64,000 nucleotides of DNA, taken from the NCBI GenBank assembly GCA_020284085.1, contig JACEVL010000061.1:1080209-1144208 (forward strand). The letters are read 5' to 3'. Made by a program: the position numbers and the translations under genes. The notes below the pieces were generated by a model. The model saw nothing but the letters and a program-made list of their open reading frames with translations. It did no database searches and had not been told where the DNA came from. Shown piece after piece: positions 22,501 through 47,400 of the stretch. The first letter of the stretch is position 1. The number at the start of each line of letters is the position of its first letter. The DNA comes from Aporrectodea caliginosa. Its lineage: Eukaryota > Annelida > Clitellata > Crassiclitellata > Lumbricidae.

Positions 22501-22969
22501 TATCACAACCAACAAGTTAATCAGTGATATCACATTTGATGGAAACCTCAGGAAATACAGGCAGATATTCTGGGATCAACCACAAATATTGCAAATCTAT
22601 CACAAGTTATCTACAAGCTATAAGCACATAAATATGCTATAAGCTTTTCGCACATGCTTGCACATGCTTGTTTTCACAACAGACAGGCATACATTATCAT
22701 ACATGAATGATGTTTACTGATACCAAAGGAATAAACATGCACATATATCATGTACAGGAACATACATATATGAATGTTGTTAAGTATTAAATAAGTAGAG
22801 TACGTGCTCACCAATATTGGAACAGAGGAAATAAAATTCATTAAATTACATTAAATTAAGGACTTAAAACTAAAGAAAACCGCTCAAGCATAAGCTGTAC
22901 ATACCTAATGATTGGAAAAATCAAAAAACCTCAAACGAAGCAGCACTAAATTAAAGCAGGAACCTCCTT
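16571..22969. other. intergenic sequence and probable MKNK 3' UTR
   Basis: No supported exon. A palindrome with CCACAATGTAA arms lies at about 17098-17128. Near 18310-18400 TGCACATAA/GTTATGCAC motifs hint at an eroded DNA transposon end. About 19.5-22.9 kb is AT-rich, repeat-poor sequence, which would suit a long MKNK 3' UTR, but no polyadenylation site could be assigned with confidence. Confidence 0.4.
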
Positions 22970-36087
<13,118 letters not shown>

Positions 36088-36439
36088 CTACAATTCATAC
36101 CAAATCATTTTCACATTGCGTACCAAATTAAATTCGGGTATTCTCGTTCAACTGATTCCCATTGATTCAAGCTGAATGATTTGTATTAAAACGTGGCTAA
36201 GATTAACTGGACACCTAATCTGCAATGTTGATAAGATGTTGTCTGGCACTGGTAAGTTAAGAATGGGTGAGTGATATCATCTGATGCCTTTCTAGCCCTC
36301 CAACTGAGTTTGGTATCAGTAGATGAGCAAAAATGCAAGCTGGAAGATTAGAAAACACACCTTGTCTTTCGATTGCTGTGGTTGTGTTATGAAAGACGCT
36401 TCAGTGTTTGCAACATGGCTCTGTGTAGTTACAAGGCAA

Positions 36440-36900
36440 GTAAACAAGCATGACCTTTCCTCAGAGATCGAAGTCCAGTGAAAGTCTGAATAAAGTTTTC
36501 CAGAGAGACCAGAAGAGGAGACAGGGCAGCTATAACAGCTGTGGGTTTCATAGAGGCCAAGAAAACTAGGAGCCTTGGATGGGATGGATTAGAGTAAGAA
36601 TTCTTGAAGAGATGAAACTTCAATTTGGAGTGATAAGCCAATGGGGTGATAAGTAGAGGAGAATGAGGCAGATGATGGTGGGCGAGTTGCGTATTGGTGG
36701 AGGAACTGAGATATGCAAAATTCAGAGGGAAGTTTGTTCCAGGTGCAGTGTGGCATATGGATCAGTTGGAGAACTTGAGGCGAATAGTCACTGGGGAACG
36801 GGAGAGAGTGAGATACAAGGATGATTGAGTAGACAAGCGTGACTGGATGGTGAAGCACTAAATAATCTAAGCTATTCTTCTGATTATCTCTGCTGGTCAT
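36440..36900. repeat. probable dispersed repeat upstream of MKNK
   Basis: Contains the motif GAGGGAAGTTTGTTCCAGGT and purine-rich flanks resembling segments near 32130 and 48430. No intact frame. Assigned as repeat because of that recurrence, with limited confidence. Confidence 0.35.
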
Positions 36901-36946
36901 ATAGATGTTGATTACTTTAGATATTGTGCAATGTGCATTATATATA

Positions 36947-37770
36947 ATAATATTTTCTTTATTGAAACAATCCGGTTGACAAACCGCAACCGGTTACAGT
37001 GTACAGTTATGGAATTGAAACAATTCACAAGAACACAAATGCTGATGAGCTGCGTGACAGTTAATAGCAGTCAGAGGTAACGTGGGTTACAAGTTCCACC
37101 TCTCCCACTGCCCCACCTCCTTGGTAGTGTCTGATATGTTCGGAGGCCCATTTGAAAGCCAAAAATAAACGTATTATTATCGAGGTTTCAATCCTCCGTT
37201 TCCTATGCGTACGTACATTGTCACTAGACGTCCGCATACTCATTTCGGGTAACCCTCCCCCATGCGTACATACTAATGGATGACCCCTCAGAAGGCTTTA
37301 CGTGCACAATGGTATGTACGATAATCGTAAATGTTGCTGATACGCTAAATACGGCGGTCGGATTTGGGATATAACCATGAAGATTCACCGTGAGAACATC
37401 CCCCACTTTCGGGTCTATTTACCCCACCAAACATCCCAATTTTTTAAAAACTGTCCATGGGAAACTTTTAGCCCTTTTATTGCTATAATTAACGGTGCCC
37501 TTATTTACATTGAAAGACCACTAGTTTCCAAACGACATCCACTTTACTGGACGCACCCGCAATGTCGCAATTCTGCACCTCTGGCACGGAGAGCAAGGCT
37601 ATAAATGTCGCAATTCTGCACCTCTGGCATGCAAAGGGTTAACTACTAACAGAACAGACAGCCTGCTAATAGCAGCCTACAAAGCATGTCCGCCCTACGG
37701 GACTCGAACTCGGTACCTCTCGCTCTCTATGCCAGTGTGTTATCCAATGCGCTATAAATGCAGACCCAAG
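36947..37770 (-). mobile_element. tRNA-derived SINE family A, split by an insertion
   Basis: On the minus strand the head (TAGCGCATTGG A-box, GAGTTCGAGTCCCGTAGGGC B-box) runs from about 37770 to 37639. The body resumes at 37060 and ends with CAACCGGATTGTTTCAATAA and a tail at 36947. The gap 37065-37638 is a separate insertion flanked by TTAA. Confidence 0.85.
37065..37638. mobile_element. TTAA-flanked insertion inside a SINE
   Basis: TTAA occurs at 37061-37064 and 37639-37642. The copy at 14384 shows the unoccupied TAGTAGTTAACT site. One end reads CCCTTTGCATGCCAGAGG from the TTAA, like piggyBac-type termini, but the other end does not mirror it. About 290 bases next to that end are shared with 57912-58190. 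Confidence 0.65.
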
Positions 37771-37969
37771 TCTCTCCAGCATTAACTGACAATATCTGTT
37801 TTTAAATGCAGTGGCTCTGCAGATTAGTGGTTGTTATGGGCATATACCGGTAGTCACTTTTAAGTTGGAAGAACTGCACTAGTTATCTAAATATTCCAAA
37901 ATGCACTGTGCTTAAAATCTACATTTTTGGCAAAAATGTTGGTAAACATATAGAATCGGGTGCGTAGAT

Positions 37970-38130
37970 TTTCTAGTGTCCTCAGTGTCGTTATGAGGCA
38001 TCGCGAGAGTCGGATAGGGTAAGTTTAAGCATCAGGAGGGTCAGTTAGGGTCAGGGTCATTAGAAAACATGCTACCTTATGTGCATTGTGCAGCATGCCA
38101 AAAGATGCCATAAAACGCCCATAATGCACC
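37970..38130 (+). repeat. TTAGGG-containing dispersed repeat, copy 2
   Basis: GCATCGCGAGAGTCGGATAG and GGAGGGTCAGTTAGGGTCAG are followed by TCATTAGAAAACATGCTACC and CCCCGATACTAA, the same order as at 16426-16570. Confidence 0.6.
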
Positions 38131-38871
38131 CCGATACTAAATGTTCGTCAAAATGTCTTGTAAGCTGCACTCCATCTTGTCAAAAGAAGCCATGCCTCAA
38201 GATTGCTCTTATGCATCTCTGGACCCAGATTCCTTTGCACAGTTGTGCAAGGTGACCTGTTTGTCCCACAAGCCTGAACTTCCACAGCACAGTATTGAAG
38301 CTTCATTGTGGTCGGCACCTTATAAATTTGCGACGATATTACAGAGTGGGTTCACCTGTTCAAAGCCTCTGAAGAGTTGAATAATTAAAATATTATATTA
38401 AAAAGCATATTTCTACAAGGACAAACTATGAAAGTTATATTTAGCATGTCTCAACCTTTGCCTGTCCTTCTTTTCGATGCCTGGAACGGTTGAATAATTA
38501 AAAGAATTAAAAAGCACTCTGCAGCGAGAATCTTGGAAACTGAAAATGCTGACTGGCTAAGTCAACTGTAGTCGACCGATTGCGCTGCTAAAGACGAAGA
38601 TTCGGTCTGAAACAGCGACAGTAGGAATATTGCGGTAGCAGAATTTGTAAGAGACCAAAACACCGTGGTATCCATTCACCACATGCCCATCATCCCGATT
38701 TTTTCTTTCGTAAACTTCCCCCTTCCTCATAGTTGTGATTCTTCCACGTAAATGAACTTTCTCTTCGTTGCTGTCCAGTCATCTTTCGGTCGATCGTTCT
38801 TCTCTCCAGTTCTTTTCTTCAAAAACTACAGACCACCAATCAATGATCCCAACACGGTGGTTTACGTCTGT

Positions 38872-38910
38872 CCACGGCCTTCTAAATATGTTATATTTAG
38901 AAGGCCGTGG
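38872..38910. repeat. perfect 39-base hairpin
   Basis: Arms of 18 bases (CCACGGCCTTCTAAATAT and its exact complement) around GTT. No mismatch. No flanking terminator-type T run on either strand and no known family recognised. Confidence 0.9.
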
Positions 38911-39540
38911 TTGGACCCGCACTGAACTTATGAAAAATATAGGGCCTAAGCTCATATGTAAATAAGTGTTCAAAGTTGCGTTTATATGAAGTAAGATAGA
39001 CCTCTAGGCTCTAGCAATCGGATATGATCTGGAAAATCAATTGAAATAAGATGATATTATGAACGATTTTGCTGCAGCTAAATCCCGAAAAGCTGCGTTT
39101 TGATTAGCATGATTTGAAAATTAAATCTTTTAAATTAACAACTGAATAAAATCATAGTTGCATATATAAATATACTATATATCGTACGGATGTATCCGCA
39201 CTTGTAATATTTCAATTTCGCTGTTGATGGGCAGTTAATTAAGCCATCTGCACGTTCTTCTCGCCCTCTTCGTTCTGCTAACAGTACTGACTTGATCTCT
39301 TAGCACCTCGGTCGCGAACCTCATTAATCCAGCATCGGGCTTTCGCTGTTGTGAGTCCCTCACTATAGAATGACCTTCCCCTGCAATTCGTAGTAGGATT
39401 CTGGAGGGGATTTCACCTGCATCTCTTCGCTGCTTAATGACCTTTAGCCTATCTTTTCACGCCCTGTCACGCTGAGAGCGCTGTTGAATATATCGCTTTA
39501 CAAATGTTCGTAATAGATTAGATTCGAATAATAAGATGCT

Positions 39541-39890
39541 GCCGAAGGAATCATTGAGCCAGCTGAGTCAGTGGGCAACCAATGTGGTGTTGGCACGAGA
39601 AAAGACGGCACCCTGAGGTTCTGTATAGATTATCGACAGCTGAACGAAAAGACTAAGATAAAGACTCTTATCCACTCCATAGAATTTATGAATGCATAGA
39701 CGCTCTTCCGCTAGACGCTGGTTCAGCACTTTGGATTTGAGGAGTGTCTACCATCAGGTCGCTATGGATCCGCGGGACGCCGATAAGACTGCATTCGTTA
39801 CGTGGAGGGGTTTCTTTCGATGGAAGGTGATGCCTTTTGGGTTATGTAACACTCCGGCAACTTTTCAGCAGTTAAAACAGAAACAGTCGG
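39541..39890 (+). pseudogene. Ty3/gypsy reverse transcriptase fragment
   Basis: Recognisable blocks in shifting frames: a FCIDYRQLN segment near 39625-39650, then FSTLDLRS, DKTAFVTWRGFFRWKVMPFG and NTPATFQ (39725-39870). These are the finger/palm motifs of Ty3/gypsy polymerase. Stops and frameshifts interrupt it, the YADD catalytic block is missing, and no LTR was found. Dead fragment. Confidence 0.85.
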
Positions 39891-39899
39891 CCATTAGCG

Positions 39900-41410
39900 A
39901 CTTTCCTGTCTTGTACAAAATGCCTCGTTTAGTTAGCGATCAATTATCCAAAAGTGCTCAGGAGACGACTTATTGCCTTCATTTTGTTGTGATTTAACTG
40001 TCCTTGAAGTTAGTTGTGTGATATATTGCTGTTAAATTGAACTGTTGGTTTGATCCTTGTGTAGGGCCTACAATAGCCCATGCAATTATCAGTCATCAAA
40101 CAGTGGTCAAGTTTTGAGACAGTTTTCCACTGAAAATGTACATTTATCTGCCACTAACATTTTTAGTTTCTTGTTCACTGTCATAAAAGGATTATGAAAT
40201 TACCCAAGTGCATAGTACTGCGATCTTTGACAATGGCTAGAGTAGTGTACTTTTAAACTCCTAATCTGTATCCACAAGGGCCTCATCAGTAGTCTGAGAA
40301 ATTGACCAGTTTTTAATTTCACACCACAGCCTTAATGTCAAACAACGGTTGATAACTTGAGCATCAGACATTGGCATGATAGAAGTTACTAATTAATAAA
40401 AAATAAACTGTATTAGGCAAAAGAGAAATTCATCGTAACACAAAAATGCTGAGAAATTCCTCCTATAATTCTATTGTTTTGTAAGCGAATAACACACAAC
40501 TAAAACTCTTCAAACACAGGCTTATATGCTATAAATTTGTGGCAATAGAAACTAAAACTTTGTTGGAAAAATTGTAGAAACTACTCATACAGTTCTAACC
40601 CAAACGACAAATGCTTATCACATGTGAGCCCCTGTAATCATAGCCATGATTGAGTCTGACTAGTGGAATTGCAAATATACATTGTCACACTTGTTCAACC
40701 ACATGCATCCTCTTATTCTCAAAACTTAAAAGCAACAAAGCCTAATTCACTAATCTATTAAACTAATTTAATCTATCAAACTAATTTAATAAATAGCAGT
40801 GACCGGTAGCAAATCAGTAAACACAGAATAAAATGTTTTGACAAAGCAACAAACAAATATTGATTTACATTTCTAAACCATGAAATTGTGATGTCAGAAC
40901 TTTCTGAAATGATACACAAAAAGGTAGCAATTTTGGTATTATACTGCTTGCTAAGCAATTTGTGCATCATGGCATATGCTCCAGTGACATCAGCAAATGC
41001 TTGGATGCAGCAAGTCTGAGGCAACCAAGCACTTGGATCAGACCATGTCATGTCTCATGAAGTAGTGCAGTGGGCAACACAATAACAGTGAAAATATGTT
41101 GACTGAAGCAAATGCAGAACATCTAATACAGTGTAGTCAAAGCAATTATTTTGACATAAATGTCATTTGTATCAGTATTACCCCTATGACATAAAAGTCA
41201 TACGAGCAATGCCGTCAAAAATTTATAATGCTTGGTCATGTAGACAGGGTTTAGGATGACCACAGAAGTTCTGCCTAACAAACAGGACAAAACAACCTCA
41301 TCACAGGACTTCAAATACATAAGTTAAGTAATGTGTTATTGCTGTATACATCTCTTATTGCTAAAAATCAATATCACTACAGTCAAACAAAATCAAAATG
41401 TCTCTGCTCC
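39900..41410. other. intergenic or PRC1 3' UTR
   Basis: AT-rich, no repeat or exon recognised. If the distal PRC1 exon at 41411 is used, the first part of this stretch (leftward from 41410) is its 3' UTR. Confidence 0.4.
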
Positions 41411-41461
41411 TCATTCGGTGAGCATGCTACTTTGGACCTTTTCATCGTCCTTCAGAGTAGC
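41411..41461 (-). CDS. PRC1: PRC1 exon 14 (candidate last exon)
   Basis: ATLKDDEKVQSSMLTE then TGA, behind a good polypyrimidine acceptor ending ttttgtag. Joined in phase 0 to exon 13 it reads SVGHYQQFATLKDDEKVQSS, resembling human 'STYSEFAKDPSLSDSS'. The 3.6-kb intron and the weak gtcgtt donor keep this tentative. Confidence 0.45.
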   Translation of the reverse strand, partial: ATLKDDEKVQSSMLTE

Positions 41462-44400
41462 CTACAAAAATAAAAAATAATACTTGTTAAAATATATATA
41501 AATCAAAATGTAAATTTCCTTAGCTTGAAATACAGATACACTTCCTAATTTCAAAATAAATACTAGATAGGTACATTAAAATAATCCAATCTACGATTAA
41601 TATAACCAAATGTACTGTGTAGGTGTTTGACTGCCTTTATGTACAATCAGAGATGGGCATGACTTGTTAAATTGCTAATCGATTAGAATTAGAATTAGAT
41701 AGGGGTCATTGCATAATTACGTAACGCTCCAGGGTGGGTGGGTGGGGTCCTTGAAAACGTTACAAAACGTTAGGTGGGTGGAGCTAAACGTTACGTAACG
41801 CTTTACGAACAGTTTAGTTATAAATGAATTTTAATATATTAACATCGAATGACACTTTAGACACGATGTGATCGAAGTTCAAACTTCGTGCCATTGATTT
41901 AAAACTTCACTAAAAACACGCAATAGTAGGCCTATAGGCCTAAGTCAACACTAAGTAGGCCTAAGTGTAAATACACTGCCGCCGAAGGATCCAATACCGT
42001 CAGATTGTTATTTTTGCAAACTGTCAAGGTTCTTCAAGATACTCGCCCGGATATTAAGCTTTCACATAGTAAATCTTAAATGACTTTTCGTAGCAATAAA
42101 TACGTAACGCTGGGGTGGGTGGGTGGGTCTAGGGAAAGTTGGAAACGTTTAATACGAAGCGTTACAGGGTGGGTGGGTCAAAAACGGTCATTTTCAGCGT
42201 TACGTAATTATGCAATGACCCCATACTGAAATTTGATAATTGATTAGAATTAGCAAAATCTTGTAGGCCTAGCTAATTGATTAGAATTAGATGTTTGTCT
42301 AATCAATTAGCTAATCGATTAGAAGCTAATCGATTAGTTACCCACCTCTGATGCTAGTTGTCTTCATAGTAAAGTTAATACTTAAAATAAAAATAAATAA
42401 TACCAAAACAAAACATCTCTGCATCTACAGATAGAATAAGTGCCATACCAAGTATCCTTAAATAAGTTATGTTAATAAGGCCAGACACACAGTCAAGGAA
42501 GTTGATGGCAGCAGTCGCAAGGGTAGACCTTGTGACTTGCTAAGACTTTCAAGAATCAACAAAATGAAGAGAACAGTCGTCCAAAAGGAATTAGCATGAG
42601 GTTTTCAAAAATCTGTATACTGTGGGTTCTATAAATAACAGCTCAAAGTGTAACCAAAAGCAATCACTTTGTTGGTCACAACAGAACTAAGAACTTATAC
42701 TACTCATATTTTTATATGTCTGCATGTACACACTGAAGAAACAACAAGTTCAGACCTCTTGTTACTACACCGAGAACATATAAAAAGCAGACCAATGACT
42801 TATTTTAGTCACTGGTACATATTTCTAAAGTTATTGGGTAGTTCTAAACCAGTGGTGCACAACCCGTGGCAAGAGGACCTGCCACAATGTTTTATGCTGC
42901 CCAATTCTCTGTTAACAGTTTAATGCAAAATCTTGCTATCTTTGGCTTTGACAAAATTGTTAACAGCTAAAGTACATCTAATCATTAAGTAACTCAGCAG
43001 AATATTTTCTGAAAGTTTATGAATCATCACAAGTTGTTGATGTAAGCATTTTGGAATACCCCAGTTTAAAAGCTTGGTCCCCAGGCCTTTTACTGATGGC
43101 GATTTTGCCACACTGTTATTTCTTACATATGAGAAGCTCTGTTGCATGAACTGTGCTAAAAAGCCATCAGTTTGAGTCGAATGACAACAGAACAGCGTGT
43201 GACTAATCTCACAAATGATGTTGAAAATCAGTTTTCTGAAAAATTCAGAGGTTTTGTCTATTATTCATTGGCTGTTGATGAATCAACCGACATTGATGCA
43301 ACAAACGAGAGCCTAAGATTTGCTTCAGGTATTATTGAGTTTGTTCGGAAGCACTTACACTTCTGAGCATGTATTCTCTTTGACGAAGTTAAACAAGTCA
43401 GTGCAGCAGAATTGACTAACTGGGATGAAACTCTTAATTCACTGATGCGACTGACCACAACAACTTTCACACCTGACTTCAAGCGTTCAGTGACTGCCAC
43501 ACGGTCACACTGACGTTGAGTTCTGTAGCTATCACAGGTTATCTAAATTTGCTATATATTTTTGATTAAAATATTTACTTTAATTTCTTTTTGGCAAAGT
43601 TTTCTGAAATCTGAAGAAAAATATAATAGAAAATCACACAATTTTTGACAAAACTACATTTCTGTGGCCCGCGACTTCATAAAAAATGGACAAGTGGCCC
43701 GTGGTAAAAAATGGCTGTGCACCACTTTTCTAAACACTTGAAAGACATAAATGAAAGAAAGATTGAAAAGATTGAAAGAACAATGCTTAAATTTCTTACT
43801 ATTACATCTCTTTCTATATATACTTGCAAATGCTCTTAAATCCAAATTACCGTTCATTCAATTAGTCAGATCACTGAGAATCAACCAAAGTTACAAAATT
43901 TTAAGTAATATTGGCATTCTAAGTGCATATTCTTAAAATTGCATTGTATAAAATGAATAAACGTTAGTATATTGTCAGAATACTTTCCCCAGGACCAGAG
44001 CAAGCTATTATTGCACCCTGTTCCAAGCGTAAATCCAAAGGGTAAATCTAGCACCCCTCCCCAAAGATCAACTTAACCAATAACGACCAAATTTGTTATC
44101 TCAAATATAATATAAAACTTTGTCTTTTAAAGAAAACAGAAACAAAGTGTCTGTGCTTCAATTCCATTATAGTCTATCTATATAGATCAGTATTGTATTG
44201 TATTGTATTTTCGTTTATTTCATAACTTGCTGTCAAGACGCAACAAGTAATATAGCCGAGTAACATTATTCAAATTCACTAAAACATTTCATTTTAGTTA
44301 CTAAAGCTTTATTTTTCATGCTTATGATGATGTAAAATCATCAATAATGTTGTAACAATTAAGAGAATTGGCTATATCATATTCAATTGACAAGCTCGTC

Positions 44401-47400
44401 TTGTAGTTGATCTTAAATAATTTTTCACAAGTTAGTTTGCTGAAACTTCTTTCACATGAAGCAAAGTTCTGTCACTGGAATTGTCAAAAATATGTGAAGT
44501 ACAATTTAAATGTTGAGATAAATGTATGTTGGTGAGTTAGTATGGATCAATTGCAAAACATAGATGTTATAACACAAAATGAAATATATAGATATACGAT
44601 ACATTGTAATGTAATGTAAAAGTTCTGAACAGCGATTTACTAATATGTTCAAACGAGTCAACGACCCTTTTTAAATAAGCCTAAACAGGTATCTATCTAT
44701 TAAAATTATATATATACTCTTATTTGTTGATATTTAATTTTATTACATTTATTTAATTTATGATGGATATTTCATATTTCAAGACAAAGTAATTAGTTCA
44801 ATAATTAAATCATTCTGTCTCAAAATTTGTGCCCCGCTCTTCAGTTGCACTCTGTTCCATGCTGGAAACCCCTCGCTACAGTACTGACTTTCCCCATTCA
44901 TAAAACCTTGGGAAAACCAAATTTACATGTCTTACCCATATAATACACGAGATGGTGCAGAAAAGAAGAACTAAACAATTAATCATCATGCATCTTTCAG
45001 GACTACATGTACTTGCCCACCAAGCACCGCTATATTAAGACAGAAAAGTGACATCATGCAGAAACCTCGTGCAGTCAATTTACAACCATACTAACGACAA
45101 ACTGTTGATAATGGCCCACAGAAGCCACAGAGAAATCGACGTTAAGAAGATTTTCATTTGACGGCAACTTGTCCTCTTCACTAATAGGTCTTAGGTTTGA
45201 TCCACAAGTAGGCAAATGGCCCTGAAAGTGGAAAACATTCTGACATAACTACTTTCAACCAATCTACTTACATATGAAACACTGGCTTTGATGGCGTCTG
45301 CCATCGTGAAGGAGTCTGTGGTGGAATTTTGGATGGGGTGCTGGTATTTGGTTGCCTTAGATGGCTACCAGGATTGTTCCTCTTACTTGGGGTTGCAGAT
45401 CCCTTAGCTAAACTGGCACTTCCAAGTAACCTCTGATGACGACTTTCAGACAATACCTAGATAAAACAGCATTTGAAAGAAACATTTCATTTCAAAGGAG
45501 AATCAGTTTGCAGCTTGGAGCAGAGAAAGTCTTTCTTCCAACCATCTGCCTCTCAAGCATTTTTTCATACAAACAGACCAGTGGAAGCAGCGACATTACT
45601 ATAATGTACTTCTAAAACATAATATCTAATTACTATATTATTTTTCTTTAAGCACTCCCGTGTCACCAAAAGCAACAGGAGATAGTTTTACGTGTTTTTA
45701 GAGGTTCAGCTAAAGGTAAAATAGCATTTCTATGGCAACCAACAATGACAGCCTAATAAAATTTAGTTGGCCACAGTTGCTGCATGTTGGCTATCTACAG
45801 CCTCTCTGAGCAGCACAAGCAGGAATGTCTCCAAATGCAATGCACTCAACTGTGAATCTGCACTTTAAAATGTTTGAATATGTTTAATAATATTCTGATG
45901 GGTACAACTATTTGAAATATCAGTAAATAAATTTAGCAGGCCTGATTCAAAATCACTGATTTCTACAGTGACTCAGGAAGAGTGAAATTGGAAACATGAA
46001 ACCAAAGGGGCTTATTGGGATTAGGTTTTTGCAATGTTTTACACACTCAACGTACATTTTCTGCCTACATTAAATGCAAGCGGTTCATTACATAAATATA
46101 AGTGCAGTGCTTTTGTGAGGTACAAAAAGGTGCTATATAAAGTATCTTAAAACGTACATACATACATGCGTATCACGTCTGCTATTTCTAACTGTAACAT
46201 TCTAGCCTTTTCATTCAAGGACAAATTCTAGCCCTATTATTTCTATGAAAAGAATAAAGCATGTTGCACCTCTAGTCTGTATTAATGCATAAGTAATTGC
46301 TTAGCGTGTCTCATTTTCAAAACTTAATGCCTTGGTTTCTTGTCATCTTTTTGACTGCAACTTACTTCTCACCCAGAAATTTACACAAATAAAAATTTTT
46401 GATTCAGAAATCCCTGGCCACGATCATAACCAAAATTCACAGATAATATTGCAACAAATCACCCGTTTGCTGCAAAAAAAACAACGACTTCATATTGAAC
46501 ACATAAGTTTTAGTAACTGGTCTGATGCTTGCGAATCTGCGGTCCTCGGGTCTGCATGAAGATCCCACCCTTTTTATCACAATCCTCCATAACCTGTCTT
46601 TAAATAATCCATGACCTCTTGTTGGATTTTAACACGTCCCAATGATTAAGATTACGGAATCTCGTTCTAATTAGAAGCAACCATCACCTGCTGGATTGTA
46701 TATTAGAGTGATATGTAAGTTTCTAGACACTTCTCATTAGACAAACCTTGCTGCGTAATAGACTGTAAGCCGACATGCACGATAAGCCATTAGACGAAGA
46801 GCCAATAGCTTTAGACGGAGTCCCATGAATTTCGTTCATCTGTTGGGGTCAAGCACCGCATGTTAGTCAGACATGTCATTAGTCACCACATAACAGCAAA
46901 AGGCATTTAGTGTTAGAATGTTAGAAAGCAAAAGTTACACCAGTGAGAACCCTGTGGACTTAAGCATTATCTTATCTAGTTTTGATAAACCATAAAAAGC
47001 AGTAATTGTGAGAGGTTTTGAAAAAAAGTGAGAATTAAATTAACACATACACATACATAAATATATCCAGATAAGTGTACAAGGAGGTAATTTCAATTGA
47101 AATCAACAAATCATCCCAAACATATCATCTAAGAAATTCATCATATTTTACTGGTGTGTAGATCACTTCATCAGAGGATTTATGCTCCACAAATGAAGAT
47201 TTTTCAAGTCTTCTGCCTGCAGCAGGGTAACGTGGCTGCACAAGTGGCTGAATTTTGTTGTGCATGTCAAAGCTCATAACTTAAGGTCAGAAAAACCCTT
47301 AAAATTGTCACTGGTTAATGTGACATAGTTAATGAGATCTTTATGTCAATTCAGATAGCCATATCTACATGACTCTAAGTGACCTCACATCTGTAGAAAA

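Noticed and set aside
40776..41051. 91-codon minus-strand frame as a PRC1 or independent exon
   Set aside because: No similarity, no convincing splice sites in phase, and codon content looks random.
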